Shown one piece after another: positions 35,990 to 44,925 of a DNA stretch of 64,000 nucleotides. Position 1 is the first letter of the stretch. Every line of letters begins with the position of its first letter. The stretch spans positions 62,001-126,000 of the forward strand of contig NZ_AAXW01000008.1 of NCBI RefSeq assembly GCF_000169335.1. The letters are read 5' to 3'. The notes below the pieces were generated by a model that was not told the DNA's origin, searched no databases, and saw only the letters and a list, made by a program, of their open reading frames with translations. The stretch is from Crocosphaera chwakensis CCY0110 (lineage in GTDB: Bacteria; Cyanobacteriota; Cyanobacteriia; Cyanobacteriales; Microcystaceae). Both the position numbers and the translations under genes were made by a program.

Positions 35990-36988
35990 CTATGAGGGAA
36001 CGGGAGTATTCGAGGTTGAATCAAGAAAAACACCAATCTCGCGGAATTTTTCATAACGTAAGTTTTTGCGTTCTTCGGGGGTTAAATTTGATAACTCTTC
36101 TAAATGATTCACTAACGTTTCTTTAAGGATAGCTGCTGCTTCTAAGGGGTTGACGTGAGCAGCCCCTGACGGTTCTGGAACAATAGTATCAATAATTCCC
36201 AATTCTTTCAAATCCTTAGAAGTAATTTTGAGGGCGACGGCTGCTTGAGCAGATTTTTTAGCATCTTTCCAGAGAATAGCTGCACAAGCTTCGGGAGTCG
36301 CTACGGTATAAACAGCGTGTTCAAGCATCAATAGTTTATCCCCCACACCGATGCCTAAAGCTCCACCTGAACCCCCTTCTCCGATGACAGTACAAATAAT
36401 AGGAACATCAAAACTAAACATTTGACGCAGGTTAAAAGCGATCGCTTCCCCTTGACCTAATTTTTCAGCATCAACACCAGCCCAAGCTCCAGGAGTATCA
36501 ATAAAGGTCAAAATGGGCATAGAAAACTGATTAGCGTGTTCCATTAAGCGAAGAGCCTTACGGTAGCCTCCTGGTGCCGGCATTCCGAAGTTTCTGGCCA
36601 CATTATCTTTAGTATCCCGTCCTTTTTGATGGCCGAGAATGACCACCGGACGGCCTCCCAAACGGGCGACTCCTCCCACTAAAGCAGGATCATCGTAGCC
36701 CCCGCGATCGCCATGTAACTCAAACCATTCATCAGCAATGGATTGAATGTAGTCTAAGGTACTCGGCCGACGAGGATGACGAGCCAATTGTAGACGTTGA
36801 GAGGGGGTAAGACTGCTAAATATTTCTTGTCTGAGATTTTGCGCTCGACTTTCTAACTGAGCAATTTGTTCAGAAACATCGACATTATTTTCCTCAGCCA
36901 ATTGCCGAATTTGTTCAATGCGAGCCTCTAATTCCCATAGTGGTTTCTCAAAGTCTAATAAGAAGGTTCGGCGTTCGTTTTTGCTCAT
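35990..36988 (-). CDS. accA: Acetyl-CoA carboxylase carboxyltransferase alpha subunit
   Basis: AccA with AccD transfers the carboxyl group from carboxybiotin to acetyl-CoA. The 332 residues have the N-terminal helical segment (FEKPLWELEARIEQIRQL) and the crotonase-type core with GHQKGRDT, FGMPAPGGYRKALRLM and GEGGSGGALGIGVGD. Length is normal. The gene is monocistronic here with a hairpin downstream. Confidence 0.96.
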   Translation of the reverse strand: MSKNERRTFLLDFEKPLWELEARIEQIRQLAEENNVDVSEQIAQLESRAQNLRQEIFSSLTPSQRLQLARHPRRPSTLDYIQSIADEWFELHGDRGGYDDPALVGGVARLGGRPVVILGHQKGRDTKDNVARNFGMPAPGGYRKALRLMEHANQFSMPILTFIDTPGAWAGVDAEKLGQGEAIAFNLRQMFSFDVPIICTVIGEGGSGGALGIGVGDKLLMLEHAVYTVATPEACAAILWKDAKKSAQAAVALKITSKDLKELGIIDTIVPEPSGAAHVNPLEAAAILKETLVNHLEELSNLTPEERKNLRYEKFREIGVFLDSTSNTPVPS

Positions 36989-37422
36989 TAGGTCTGATTA
37001 AAATTGTAACTGTCTTTCCTTCGGGGCTACTAAAAATAGGAACTTCCATGACAATTCTATCAGATGAGGGGTGCATGATGCTTAAGTATGTTGGTGAGTG
37101 TGTTTGAATAGTAACGTGAGTTTTTCTGTCTAATGCCAATTCTCAAAAGTGAGCGGAAACTTGGTAGGTTGGGTAACTTATATCTTGCACCTTCGATTAA
37201 ATTAGCTAGTTTAGGGAGGGAAGAGGGAACGGGGAACAGGTAACAGGGTTCATAATGAAAGGTAACTGCTTAATAATTGATTTTTTTTGTTTTATATTTA
37301 GTTCTTATGTACTGGTGCAAGATGTCAGGTAAAACGATAGTGAAACCCAACAAAAGCTTATGGTTGTTGGGTTTCGTGCCTTAACCCAACCTACACTTTA
37401 AACACGATCTATCTAGCCATTT
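36989..37422. other. 434-bp gap with nested inverted repeats
   Basis: No convincing gene. ATCTTGCACC at 37182-37191 is the exact reverse complement of GGTGCAAGAT at 37314-37323, enclosing a 142-bp AT-rich segment. Beyond it is a 12-bp hairpin described separately. A G/A-rich stretch near 37215-37250 resembles the low-complexity intergenic repeats common in cyanobacteria. Confidence 0.4.
37342..37390. repeat. Palindromic repeat with two alternative stems
   Basis: GAAACCCAACAA (37342-37353) pairs perfectly with TTGTTGGGTTTC (37364-37375). The central GTTGGGTT (37366-37373) can instead pair with AACCCAAC (37383-37390). The core GTTGGGTT resembles dispersed palindromes I associate with cyanobacterial genomes; a genome search would show this. 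Confidence 0.45.
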
Positions 37423-37662
37423 CTAAGAACTGGTATAAGTTATCAAATTGATAATTGTGCATAAAACCGCTAAAATGAACACTAAAAATTTCATTTTTCC
37501 CTTGATCGAACTCGAAGCGGGTAATCTCCACTCCACTATCCCTACTAATAGAAGTAAGCAAGTCAGTAGTTGCACTATATCAATATTCAATAATAGATCC
37601 ATCGCTGTGAGTTTTGTTAATGAGTTGATAGTTATTGAAAATACAAAAGAAGGGGAAAACAT
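37423..37662 (-). CDS. Possible small membrane protein
   Basis: A 79-codon ORF, with an internal ATG at 37602 giving 59 residues. It encodes two hydrophobic segments (IVQLLTCLLLLVGIVEW and FLVFILAVLCTIINLITY) separated by a short basic loop, a plausible two-helix membrane protein. A GAGG lies about 12 bases before the first ATG. A plus-strand ORF in the same place looks like a shadow. No family recognised. Confidence 0.45.
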   Translation of the reverse strand: MFSPSFVFSITINSLTKLTAMDLLLNIDIVQLLTCLLLLVGIVEWRLPASSSIKGKMKFLVFILAVLCTIINLITYTSS

Positions 37663-37693
37663 AAAAAATTCCCCCTCAAAAGTAAAAAATTGT

Positions 37694-39652
37694 TTATTGA
37701 CAATAGAGACGCTTTGCTAAAGATGGATCAAGAACAAAAGGATTATCATTGCCTTGTTTAGAAGCAATTTCATGACTGCGTTTTAGTTCAGCAGCATCGA
37801 CTGGATCATTGATATTCCAATCACAAAGGGTATCTTGTTGTCCCTCAAAGAAACCCTCTTCAGCTTGATCTCGATAAATAGTGTAAAAGTAAAACAAGGC
37901 TCTGGCAATATTCCCTTTAAAACTTTCTTTGGGTTCAAAACCGCCGTTAATCCATTCACTATAAGCATCAATATTACTGCTAGGAATCATATTTTCTTCT
38001 CGGTTATCGATTAACCAGCGTTCGGTGCGACTATCCTCAATTTCTGCAAAGGGAAAACTACCCCGAAGACTATTGACTCTTACGTGAGTAGGAAAAAGAT
38101 GATGAATATCACTTTTAGCCACCCCGGTTGCTCCTTTACTTTGAGGCCAAGAATGTTCAGCATTAATTCCTTTCCCATTTTGAAACGCATCTGATCGCGG
38201 ACGGGAAGAATTAGAATTCACTCGAACCGTAAAATCTGAATAAACGCCACGAACTATCCCATTTTCATTATCCAATTCGCTGTACATGAAATCTCGTGCT
38301 TTATCGTATCCCAAGCTTGTTTGCACCTTATATTCTTTGGCTAAACGTGAGCGTAACCTTTCTCGGCTCAAATCAGGAAAAATGCTCTCAGAAGTCGGTT
38401 TTTCGGGTGTTGTGACCCTTTTAGGTAAGGTAAATTGAGCCAAAACTGGATCATGATCGCTCAAAGCGAGATTACTGGGTTGATTGACATTAACATGAAC
38501 AATATCAAATTGACTTTTACCTGTGGTGAATAAATTGTCACTGACTAAAATGTAATCAAGTTGTTGAAGATTATTTCTGAATTCATAAGTATAGCGATCG
38601 CTTGGGGGGAGTAACTCAGACAAATTAGTTAATCCAGATGCTTCTAAAATAGCAATGGGTTCTGAATCAATAACATCATTAAGATCCCCTGCGACGATAA
38701 CATTAGCTTTGTCATCTTCAGATAATAACGTTTTAACAAAATTCCCTACCGCCGTCGCTTGTTTCTCTCGTTTAGCATCATTTCCACCCCGTTGAGAAAC
38801 GAAATGATTACCGATGATAAATAAAGGATTTTGGTTAAATTGAAACTCAGCGACAATCGGTTTACGACTGTTCTTAAATGCACCATTATCGGGTTCAATG
38901 CGTCCAGGGTTTAAGGATAATGTCGGACCTTCTAAAACGGTAACTGTATCTGTTGCTGTTCCTACAGTTCCTGGGGTTAACGCCACTCTAGCGGGTTGAT
39001 ATAAATAACCGACACGAATATTCCCCCCTGGTTGTCCTCCGTCTTTGTCATCGCTAGGAGGAATATCAAAGGCAATATAATCAGGTCCATCAGCTTTTTC
39101 AATGGCATCAATTAGAGCATTATAAGTTTCGGTTCCGTCGGTAATATCTGAATTATTTGGCCCGTCGTTGTCCTGTATTTCAGTCAGGACAATAATATCG
39201 GGGGATTTTAAATTGTTAACAATAAGTTTACCCAGAGGATTTAAGCGATCGCTATCGCCTGGATCTAAGTTTTCTACGTTCATTGCTGCTACAGTGAGCT
39301 TATCTTCTCCTGATAGCAAGTTAGTTACTTCACGATTATCTACAGTTTCCCCTGTAGAAGAGACGATACGACGGATATATCGCTCTACAATCCAATTTTG
39401 CGCTCCAGAGGCTAACTCAATCTCGATCCACCTTTGATTATTGGCTGTAGCTACCACTTCGGCAATCGTTCCATCCGATGTTCTCCCCACCAAGCTTGGA
39501 GACGGATTATCATGGAGCGGAACGCCCAAAGAAGAGGTTGCTTGGAGTTCAATGCGATCCCCTGGAGATACATTAATGGCCCAAGCTGGCTGAGTTACCA
39601 GTAAAACACAGAATAACGTGCTTCCGAAAATACGAGCAATTTTCTGAATCAT
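37694..39652 (-). CDS. Secreted double nuclease: EEP nuclease fused to endonuclease I
   Basis: Starting at the ATG at 39652, this encodes 652 residues with a clear signal peptide (FGSTLFCVLLVTQPAWA). A longer frame with a TTG start reaches 39724 but would bury the signal. An SH3-like segment follows (VSPGDRIELQATSSLGVPLHD to WIVERYIRR). The middle third is an endonuclease/exonuclease/phosphatase domain (AAMNVENLDP, VLTEIQDND, IVAGDLNDV, ALSDHDPVLAQF). The last 200 residues form an endonuclease I-type domain with the beta-beta-alpha-metal motif NAEHSWPQSKG and the following HHLFPT. Two unrelated nuclease folds in one exported chain suggest scavenging of extracellular DNA for nutrients or defence against it. 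Confidence 0.88.
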   Translation of the reverse strand: MIQKIARIFGSTLFCVLLVTQPAWAINVSPGDRIELQATSSLGVPLHDNPSPSLVGRTSDGTIAEVVATANNQRWIEIELASGAQNWIVERYIRRIVSSTGETVDNREVTNLLSGEDKLTVAAMNVENLDPGDSDRLNPLGKLIVNNLKSPDIIVLTEIQDNDGPNNSDITDGTETYNALIDAIEKADGPDYIAFDIPPSDDKDGGQPGGNIRVGYLYQPARVALTPGTVGTATDTVTVLEGPTLSLNPGRIEPDNGAFKNSRKPIVAEFQFNQNPLFIIGNHFVSQRGGNDAKREKQATAVGNFVKTLLSEDDKANVIVAGDLNDVIDSEPIAILEASGLTNLSELLPPSDRYTYEFRNNLQQLDYILVSDNLFTTGKSQFDIVHVNVNQPSNLALSDHDPVLAQFTLPKRVTTPEKPTSESIFPDLSRERLRSRLAKEYKVQTSLGYDKARDFMYSELDNENGIVRGVYSDFTVRVNSNSSRPRSDAFQNGKGINAEHSWPQSKGATGVAKSDIHHLFPTHVRVNSLRGSFPFAEIEDSRTERWLIDNREENMIPSSNIDAYSEWINGGFEPKESFKGNIARALFYFYTIYRDQAEEGFFEGQQDTLCDWNINDPVDAAELKRSHEIASKQGNDNPFVLDPSLAKRLYCQ

Positions 39653-39913
39653 GACGATAAGCTGGTTATTGTTCAATTTACCTTTAAGCTTACGAGTAAG
39701 TTGCTGATTTTGGGTTAATGTCAAGTTAATTAACTCAAAATTTTTACGTATTCTCTCAATGCAGGATACCTAAGCTTAATTTAGGTTGTTCATAAAGTAG
39801 GTTCGAGATTCTCTAGTAATTTTTGTCTTTTCTGTGTTTATTTCTAAAATGCTAGTTCCTTTACCTTGTACAATAAAATATAAGTCTTAAAAAAATATAA
39901 AAAATTTTCTAAC

Positions 39914-40156
39914 ATGGCTTCTAATGTACTAGGTCCGCAAAGTCTTCAGTTATTGTTATCCATACTGCTTCCGAGAGGTTGTCGTTTATCGTTGGTATCT
40001 GATAATACTTATCGCATCAACTGTCCTGATTATGAAATTGCCCACGTTGTCTGGGAAAATCGCATTAATTGCATTTATCCCCTTCTCGGTCCAGGAGAGG
40101 TTTTAGAAGTAGTTGCTTCTGATTATTATGCTAGAAGTTATCCTAAACCCTCTTAA
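39914..40156 (+). CDS. Small cyanobacterial hypothetical protein
   Basis: An 80-residue soluble protein (LGPQSLQLLLSILLPRGCRL at the N-terminus, ending PKPS). It looks like a compact alpha/beta fold with no membrane segment. I recall similar short proteins in cyanobacteria but cannot name a family or role. Confidence 0.6.
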   Translation: MASNVLGPQSLQLLLSILLPRGCRLSLVSDNTYRINCPDYEIAHVVWENRINCIYPLLGPGEVLEVVASDYYARSYPKPS

Positions 40157-40264
40157 GAGAGATAGTTTATTGTAGAAATTAATGTTAACTTTTAAAGAAG
40201 TTGAGAATGAAGCATAATTCTTAGCTTCTATTTTTTATTGTTAAAAATTCAAACATTGTTAATC

Positions 40265-41026
40265 ATGAAAATAGATAAAAATACTATGAGACAATGGGCT
40301 AATTTATTAGCTATTTTAGCTGCTTTTTTCGCCAACGTATTAGCTAATATTGCCCCCATTAATGGTTTAACCATTGGAGAGATTTCCAATACTCTTTTCA
40401 AAAATGTTTTAATTACCCCTGCAAGTTATGCTTTTGCTATCTGGGGACTCATTTATTTAGGATTAATTAGTTTAGCAATTTATCAAGCGTTACCAAACAA
40501 TAAAGATCATCCTTATTTACAAAAAATGGGTTACTATTTAGTAGTTAGTAGTTTGGCACAAATTGTTTGGGTATTTTTATTTTTATCTCGTCTTTTTGTT
40601 TTATCTACTGTGGCAATGTTAGCTATTTTAGTTTCTTTGGTGTTACTCTATTTAAAATTAGGAATTTCTTTAACTTCGATTTCCAAAAAACAGAAATGCT
40701 TAGTCAATTTTCCCATTAGTGTTTATTTAGGATGGATTACAGTAGCTACAATTCTTAATGTTTCTTTAGCCTTATCTTGGGTGAAATGGGATGGTTTTGG
40801 TTTATCTAATGAGATATGGACAGTAATTATGATTATTATTGCAGCTATACTTGGTATTCTAATCATAATTGATAGAAAAGATAAGGCTTATTCTGGTGTC
40901 TTTGTTTGGGCTTTAGTTGCTATTGCAGTACGTCATTTAGATACTTTGTCTATTGCCATTACTTCAGGTGTTTTTGCTATTATATTAGTTTTTTTAATAA
41001 CAACCAATACTAAATTTAATAATTAG
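40265..41026 (+). CDS. TspO/MBR-related (tryptophan-rich sensory) membrane protein
   Basis: A 253-residue integral membrane protein from the ATG at 40265; an upstream in-frame start at 40238 is less likely. About seven to eight hydrophobic segments are visible. The N-terminal half resembles bacterial tryptophan-rich sensory proteins (ANIAPINGLTIGEISN, TPASYAFAIWGLIYLGL), which relate to TspO, a tetrapyrrole-binding membrane protein. It is longer than classical TspO (about 160 residues), so the ligand may differ. It is a single gene here. Confidence 0.75.
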   Translation: MKIDKNTMRQWANLLAILAAFFANVLANIAPINGLTIGEISNTLFKNVLITPASYAFAIWGLIYLGLISLAIYQALPNNKDHPYLQKMGYYLVVSSLAQIVWVFLFLSRLFVLSTVAMLAILVSLVLLYLKLGISLTSISKKQKCLVNFPISVYLGWITVATILNVSLALSWVKWDGFGLSNEIWTVIMIIIAAILGILIIIDRKDKAYSGVFVWALVAIAVRHLDTLSIAITSGVFAIILVFLITTNTKFNN

Positions 41027-41502
41027 TCATTTCAGAGCTTTTCAAACAAAAACAAAAAAAATATAGTAATATTAAGAACGATTCATCAAACATGATTTTA
41101 CCTGTTCTATTCCCTATGACCTATGCCTTTTGACTGAGTTTGATTTTTACTACTGATTATTGATGACTGATGAAAATCAAAAATTACCTTTCTAAGTGAT
41201 TTTGGTTTTTTTTAGAATAAATTTGTCTATTAAATTAGAATTTTTAACCCAAACTCAGTTCAAATCTTTTGTTATTATACTTTAGATACTATTACTTAAT
41301 TCAGGTTTAAAAAAGTTGACATTTTTCATAAGAAATGCTAACTTTATAAGCTATAGAAACAATAAAATAACAGCAAGTTTTTTTAGCACTTAACACAAAC
41401 CTATAGTTCTATAAAAATACTGTCGCTGCGAATTTATTGAACTTAAGAATAAACATTGAAAAACACGTAATTTTTTTCTGCAAGCATAGCAGGAGTGTTA
41501 AT
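41027..41502. other. 476-bp leader of the amylase gene
   Basis: AT-rich gap without a convincing ORF. A TTGACA at 41316-41321 is followed after 17 bases by TAACTT (41339-41344), a weak sigma-70-like candidate about 160 bp before the amylase start. No strong hairpin noted. Confidence 0.3.
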
Positions 41503-42984
41503 ATGTCTGAGTTTAATGGCGTAATGATGCAGTATTTCCACTGGTATAACGAGCCAAATGGCACGCTGTGGAATGAATTGGCAGAAAATGCAGCCGATTT
41601 AGCAAAAGCTGGTATTACTGCTGTGTGGTTACCTCCAGCTTACAAAGGGACAGCCGGTGGCTACGATGTCGGTTATGGTGTTTACGATCTTTTTGATCTA
41701 GGTGAGTTTGATCAAAAAGGCTCAGTTAGAACCAAATATGGAACAAAAGAGGAGTATGTTAACGCCATTAAAGTTGCTAAAGAAGCAGGGATGCACGTTT
41801 ATGCTGATGCCGTGTTCAACCATAAACTAGGTGCTGACCAAGAAGAAGAAACCGAAGCAACACCCATGAACCCGGAAAACCGTCACGAGGCTATCGGAGA
41901 GTTGCAAAAAGTCAAGGTTTGGACTCATTTCACTTTTCCTGGTCGTCAAGGCAAATATTCTAACTTTGAATGGCATTGGTGGCATTTTGATGCGATCGAT
42001 CACAATGTCTACGATGAAAACATGAACGCCATTTATTTGTTCAAAGATAAAAAATTTGACGAACAAGTGGACTTAGAAAAGGGTAACTTCGCTTATTTGA
42101 TGGGTTGTGACCTTGATATGGAATGTGAAGAAGTCAGGGAGCAACTGAAATATTGGGGCGAATGGTATGTCGATACAACCGATATTGACGGGTTTCGATT
42201 TGATGCAGTCAAACACGTTAAAGCCGGATTTTTTCCGCAGTGGCTTAATCATGTTCGTCGTTATTCTGGTAAACGATTATTTGCTGTTGGAGAATATTGG
42301 TCTGGCGACATTGATGCTTTGAATTATTTTATCGAAGTCACTGGGGGAGATGTCGCCTTATTTGATGCACCTTTACACTACAATTTCTGTGAAGCCAGTA
42401 AAACAGGTGGCGACTACGATATGCGTCAAATATTTGACGGAACCTTAGTGCAACAGCAACCTACCTTAACAGTAACGTTAGTGGAAAACCACGATTCTCA
42501 GCCGTTGCAGTCTTTAGAATCGGTAGTTGAGAGTTGGTTTAAACCCCTCGCTTATGCTCTAATCTTATTGAGAAGAGATGGTTATCCTTGTGTTTTTTAT
42601 GCCGACTATTACGGCGCACATTATAAAGATACTGGGAATGACGGTGGTGAATACGAAATTCACATGGACGCTCATCAGTGGATTATTGATAAATTTTTAG
42701 AAGCTCGTCAAGAATATGCTTATGGGGAACAGTATGATTATTTTGACGATAACAGTATCATCGGCTGGACTCGTCTGGGAGATGAAGAACACCCCAACGG
42801 TATGGCCGTGGTGCTGAGTAATCATCAAAAAGGGACAAAATGGATGGAGATTGGTCAACCTAACCAAACTTATATTGATCTTACTGAACACATTGAAGAA
42901 CCTGTCGTTACCAACGATGAAGGTTGGGGTGAATTTCCCTGTTTAGCAGGTTCTGTGTCGGTTTGGGTTCCACAACCTAAATAG
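41503..42984 (+). CDS. Cytoplasmic alpha-amylase (GH13)
   Basis: A 493-residue alpha-amylase without signal peptide, so it acts on internal glycogen. The GH13 signatures are clear: DAVFNHKLGAD (region I), GFRFDAVKHV with the nucleophile Asp (II), VGEYWSGD with the acid/base Glu (III) and VENHDSQP with the transition-state Asp (IV). The N-terminus (NGVMMQYFHWY) is typical of the liquefying/cytoplasmic subfamily GH13_5. I took the ATG at 41503, with AGGAG upstream, over a longer frame from 41437. A second, divergent GH13 gene lies at 51137. Confidence 0.93.
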   Translation: MSEFNGVMMQYFHWYNEPNGTLWNELAENAADLAKAGITAVWLPPAYKGTAGGYDVGYGVYDLFDLGEFDQKGSVRTKYGTKEEYVNAIKVAKEAGMHVYADAVFNHKLGADQEEETEATPMNPENRHEAIGELQKVKVWTHFTFPGRQGKYSNFEWHWWHFDAIDHNVYDENMNAIYLFKDKKFDEQVDLEKGNFAYLMGCDLDMECEEVREQLKYWGEWYVDTTDIDGFRFDAVKHVKAGFFPQWLNHVRRYSGKRLFAVGEYWSGDIDALNYFIEVTGGDVALFDAPLHYNFCEASKTGGDYDMRQIFDGTLVQQQPTLTVTLVENHDSQPLQSLESVVESWFKPLAYALILLRRDGYPCVFYADYYGAHYKDTGNDGGEYEIHMDAHQWIIDKFLEARQEYAYGEQYDYFDDNSIIGWTRLGDEEHPNGMAVVLSNHQKGTKWMEIGQPNQTYIDLTEHIEEPVVTNDEGWGEFPCLAGSVSVWVPQPK

Positions 42985-43179
42985 GCAATAGGGAGTCGTG
43001 AGTCGATTTTTGTAGAGTCAAACCTCTCGATTTAACGATTCCCTTTCCTGAATTCTATTTTATCTGAACTTACCCCATACAAATCTACTAAAATATCCTA
43101 AAACCCTTATCCATCAATGGATACAGACATCAACTCTTGTTAACGTACCCATGTAAATTGTAATATTTATTAATAGACA

Positions 43180-44761
43180 GCCATAAGGGAAGTAAGCTAA
43201 AATAGTAGTCATGTATATAGAGCGTGTGCCTATAGGATTAGATAAGATTATTGCTGGTAAGACCTCTCGAATTAGAAACTTAGTTTTGGGGATGATCATC
43301 GCTAGGATTATCAATCCTAAATCCAAATTAGCCACAGCTAGAGGATTTCATGAAAAAACTTGTAGCAATAGTTTAGGAAAAGTATTGAATTTAGAAAAAG
43401 CTGATGAGGATGAACTCTATGAGGCTTTAGACTGGTTATTAAATAAACAAGAGAAAATTGAAAATAAATTAGCTAGTCTTTATTTAGATAATGGCTCATT
43501 GGTTTTATATGATGTTACCTCAACTTACCTAGAGGGTAACGGGTGTGAATTAGGAAAATACGGATATAATCGAGATAAGAAGAAGGGAAAAACCCAAATA
43601 GTTTTTGGACTACTTTGTGACCAAAATGGTTGTCCTATCGCTGTAGAAGTTTTTGAAGGAAATACCTCAGATACTAGCACATTCTTGAGTCAAATAGAGA
43701 AAGTGAGGAAACGGTTTGGGGTGAAGAATGTAGTGTGGGTGACAGATAGAGGAATCTTAACATCTTCAAACATTAAAGAGTTAGTTAAACCAGTAGAAGG
43801 GTTAGATTATATAAGTGGTTTAACTAAAGCAAGCATCAGAAAATTGGCGGAAGTAGAAGCAATTCAATTAGGATTATTTGATGAGGTAAATCTAGTTGAG
43901 TTTGAAAACGAAGATTACCCAGATGAAAGATTAATTGCCTGTCGAAATCCCTTGGTAGCTGCTAAAAACAAGAAACAAAGAGAGGCATTATTAAAAATAG
44001 CAGAAGAACAATTTGAGTTAATTATTGAAGCTATAAAAAGGGAAAAAAGAGCTTTGAAAGGAGCCGATAAAATTGCTTTAAGAGTTGGGAAGGTCTTAAA
44101 CAAGTATAAAATCAACAAATACTATGATTTAAACATCACAGATTCAGAGTTTACTTATGAGCGTAAAAAAGAATTAATCTCAGAAGAAATAGCATTAGAT
44201 GGAGTTTATATTCTCAGAACTTCTGTAGATAAAACTCTGATGGATAGTTTTGAAGTTGTCAAAGCGTATAAAAGTTTATCTTCAGTTGAAGAAGCTTTCC
44301 GTTGTTATAAATCTATTGATTTGAAAGTTCGTCCAATTTATCATTATAAGGGAGATAGAGTGAAAGCACATATTTTTTTGTGTATGTTAGCTTATTACGT
44401 TGAATGGCATTTAAAACAAAAATTAGCCCCTTTATTATTTGAAGATGAAGAAATTGATGATAACTGTCTTGATGTCATCAAAGCTCGTCGCAGTGATTCT
44501 GCTATTGCTAAAGATAGAAAGAAACGCACTGAAAACAATCTCCCAGTTCACAGCTTCCGTACTTTACTAGAAGATTTGGGGACAATTTGCTTAAACACAG
44601 TTGAGTGTACTTTAGAGAGTGGAAAATACGTTTTTGACAAGATAACTCGACCCACTGAACTACAACAAAAAGCTTTAAATTTGTTAGGTATTTCTTCTAT
44701 TTGTACCCAGTAACGATGGGTAGCTAATTCGGCGTATCCCTCATGAAGCATACCTTATGGC
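43180..44761 (+). mobile_element. IS1634-type insertion sequence, ends approximate, probably defective
   Basis: The transposase gene is flanked by GCCATAAGG at 43180-43188 and its complement CCTTATGGC at 44753-44761, a 9-bp candidate terminal repeat. No target duplication is evident, and the true ends may lie further out. The transposase lacks most of its expected N-terminal region. Confidence 0.55.
43211..44713 (+). CDS. IS1634-family transposase with apparent in-frame N-terminal deletion
   Basis: A 500-residue DDE transposase. Catalytic segments are YDVTSTYLEG, WVTDRGI and SSVEEAFRCYKSI, followed by the family's KAHIFLCMLAYYVEWHL. Full-length relatives in cyanobacteria usually begin MYIERVPN... 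and have some 80 further residues before the segment IGLDKII. Here MYIERVP is joined directly to IGLDKIIAG, so an in-frame deletion seems to have removed that region. That comparison is from memory of the family and not from an alignment. The catalytic core is intact. Confidence 0.85.
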   Translation: MYIERVPIGLDKIIAGKTSRIRNLVLGMIIARIINPKSKLATARGFHEKTCSNSLGKVLNLEKADEDELYEALDWLLNKQEKIENKLASLYLDNGSLVLYDVTSTYLEGNGCELGKYGYNRDKKKGKTQIVFGLLCDQNGCPIAVEVFEGNTSDTSTFLSQIEKVRKRFGVKNVVWVTDRGILTSSNIKELVKPVEGLDYISGLTKASIRKLAEVEAIQLGLFDEVNLVEFENEDYPDERLIACRNPLVAAKNKKQREALLKIAEEQFELIIEAIKREKRALKGADKIALRVGKVLNKYKINKYYDLNITDSEFTYERKKELISEEIALDGVYILRTSVDKTLMDSFEVVKAYKSLSSVEEAFRCYKSIDLKVRPIYHYKGDRVKAHIFLCMLAYYVEWHLKQKLAPLLFEDEEIDDNCLDVIKARRSDSAIAKDRKKRTENNLPVHSFRTLLEDLGTICLNTVECTLESGKYVFDKITRPTELQQKALNLLGISSICTQ

Positions 44762-44925
44762 ATTTTGTCAAAGGGGAAGTTCAGTTTTATGAATATAACG
44801 CTAGTTTGTAGCGAGTCCTTTAGAACTAGAAACCTAGTCATGATCAAGGATGAAGCCTTGACTACGGACTTTTATATTTTATTACACTTTATCTACTTAA
44901 AATACAATCAAATTTAATAATTAAA

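Noticed and set aside
36948..37139. 63-codon minus-strand ORF before accA
   Set aside because: Overlaps the accA 5' end in a different frame and has no protein-like features or ribosome binding site.
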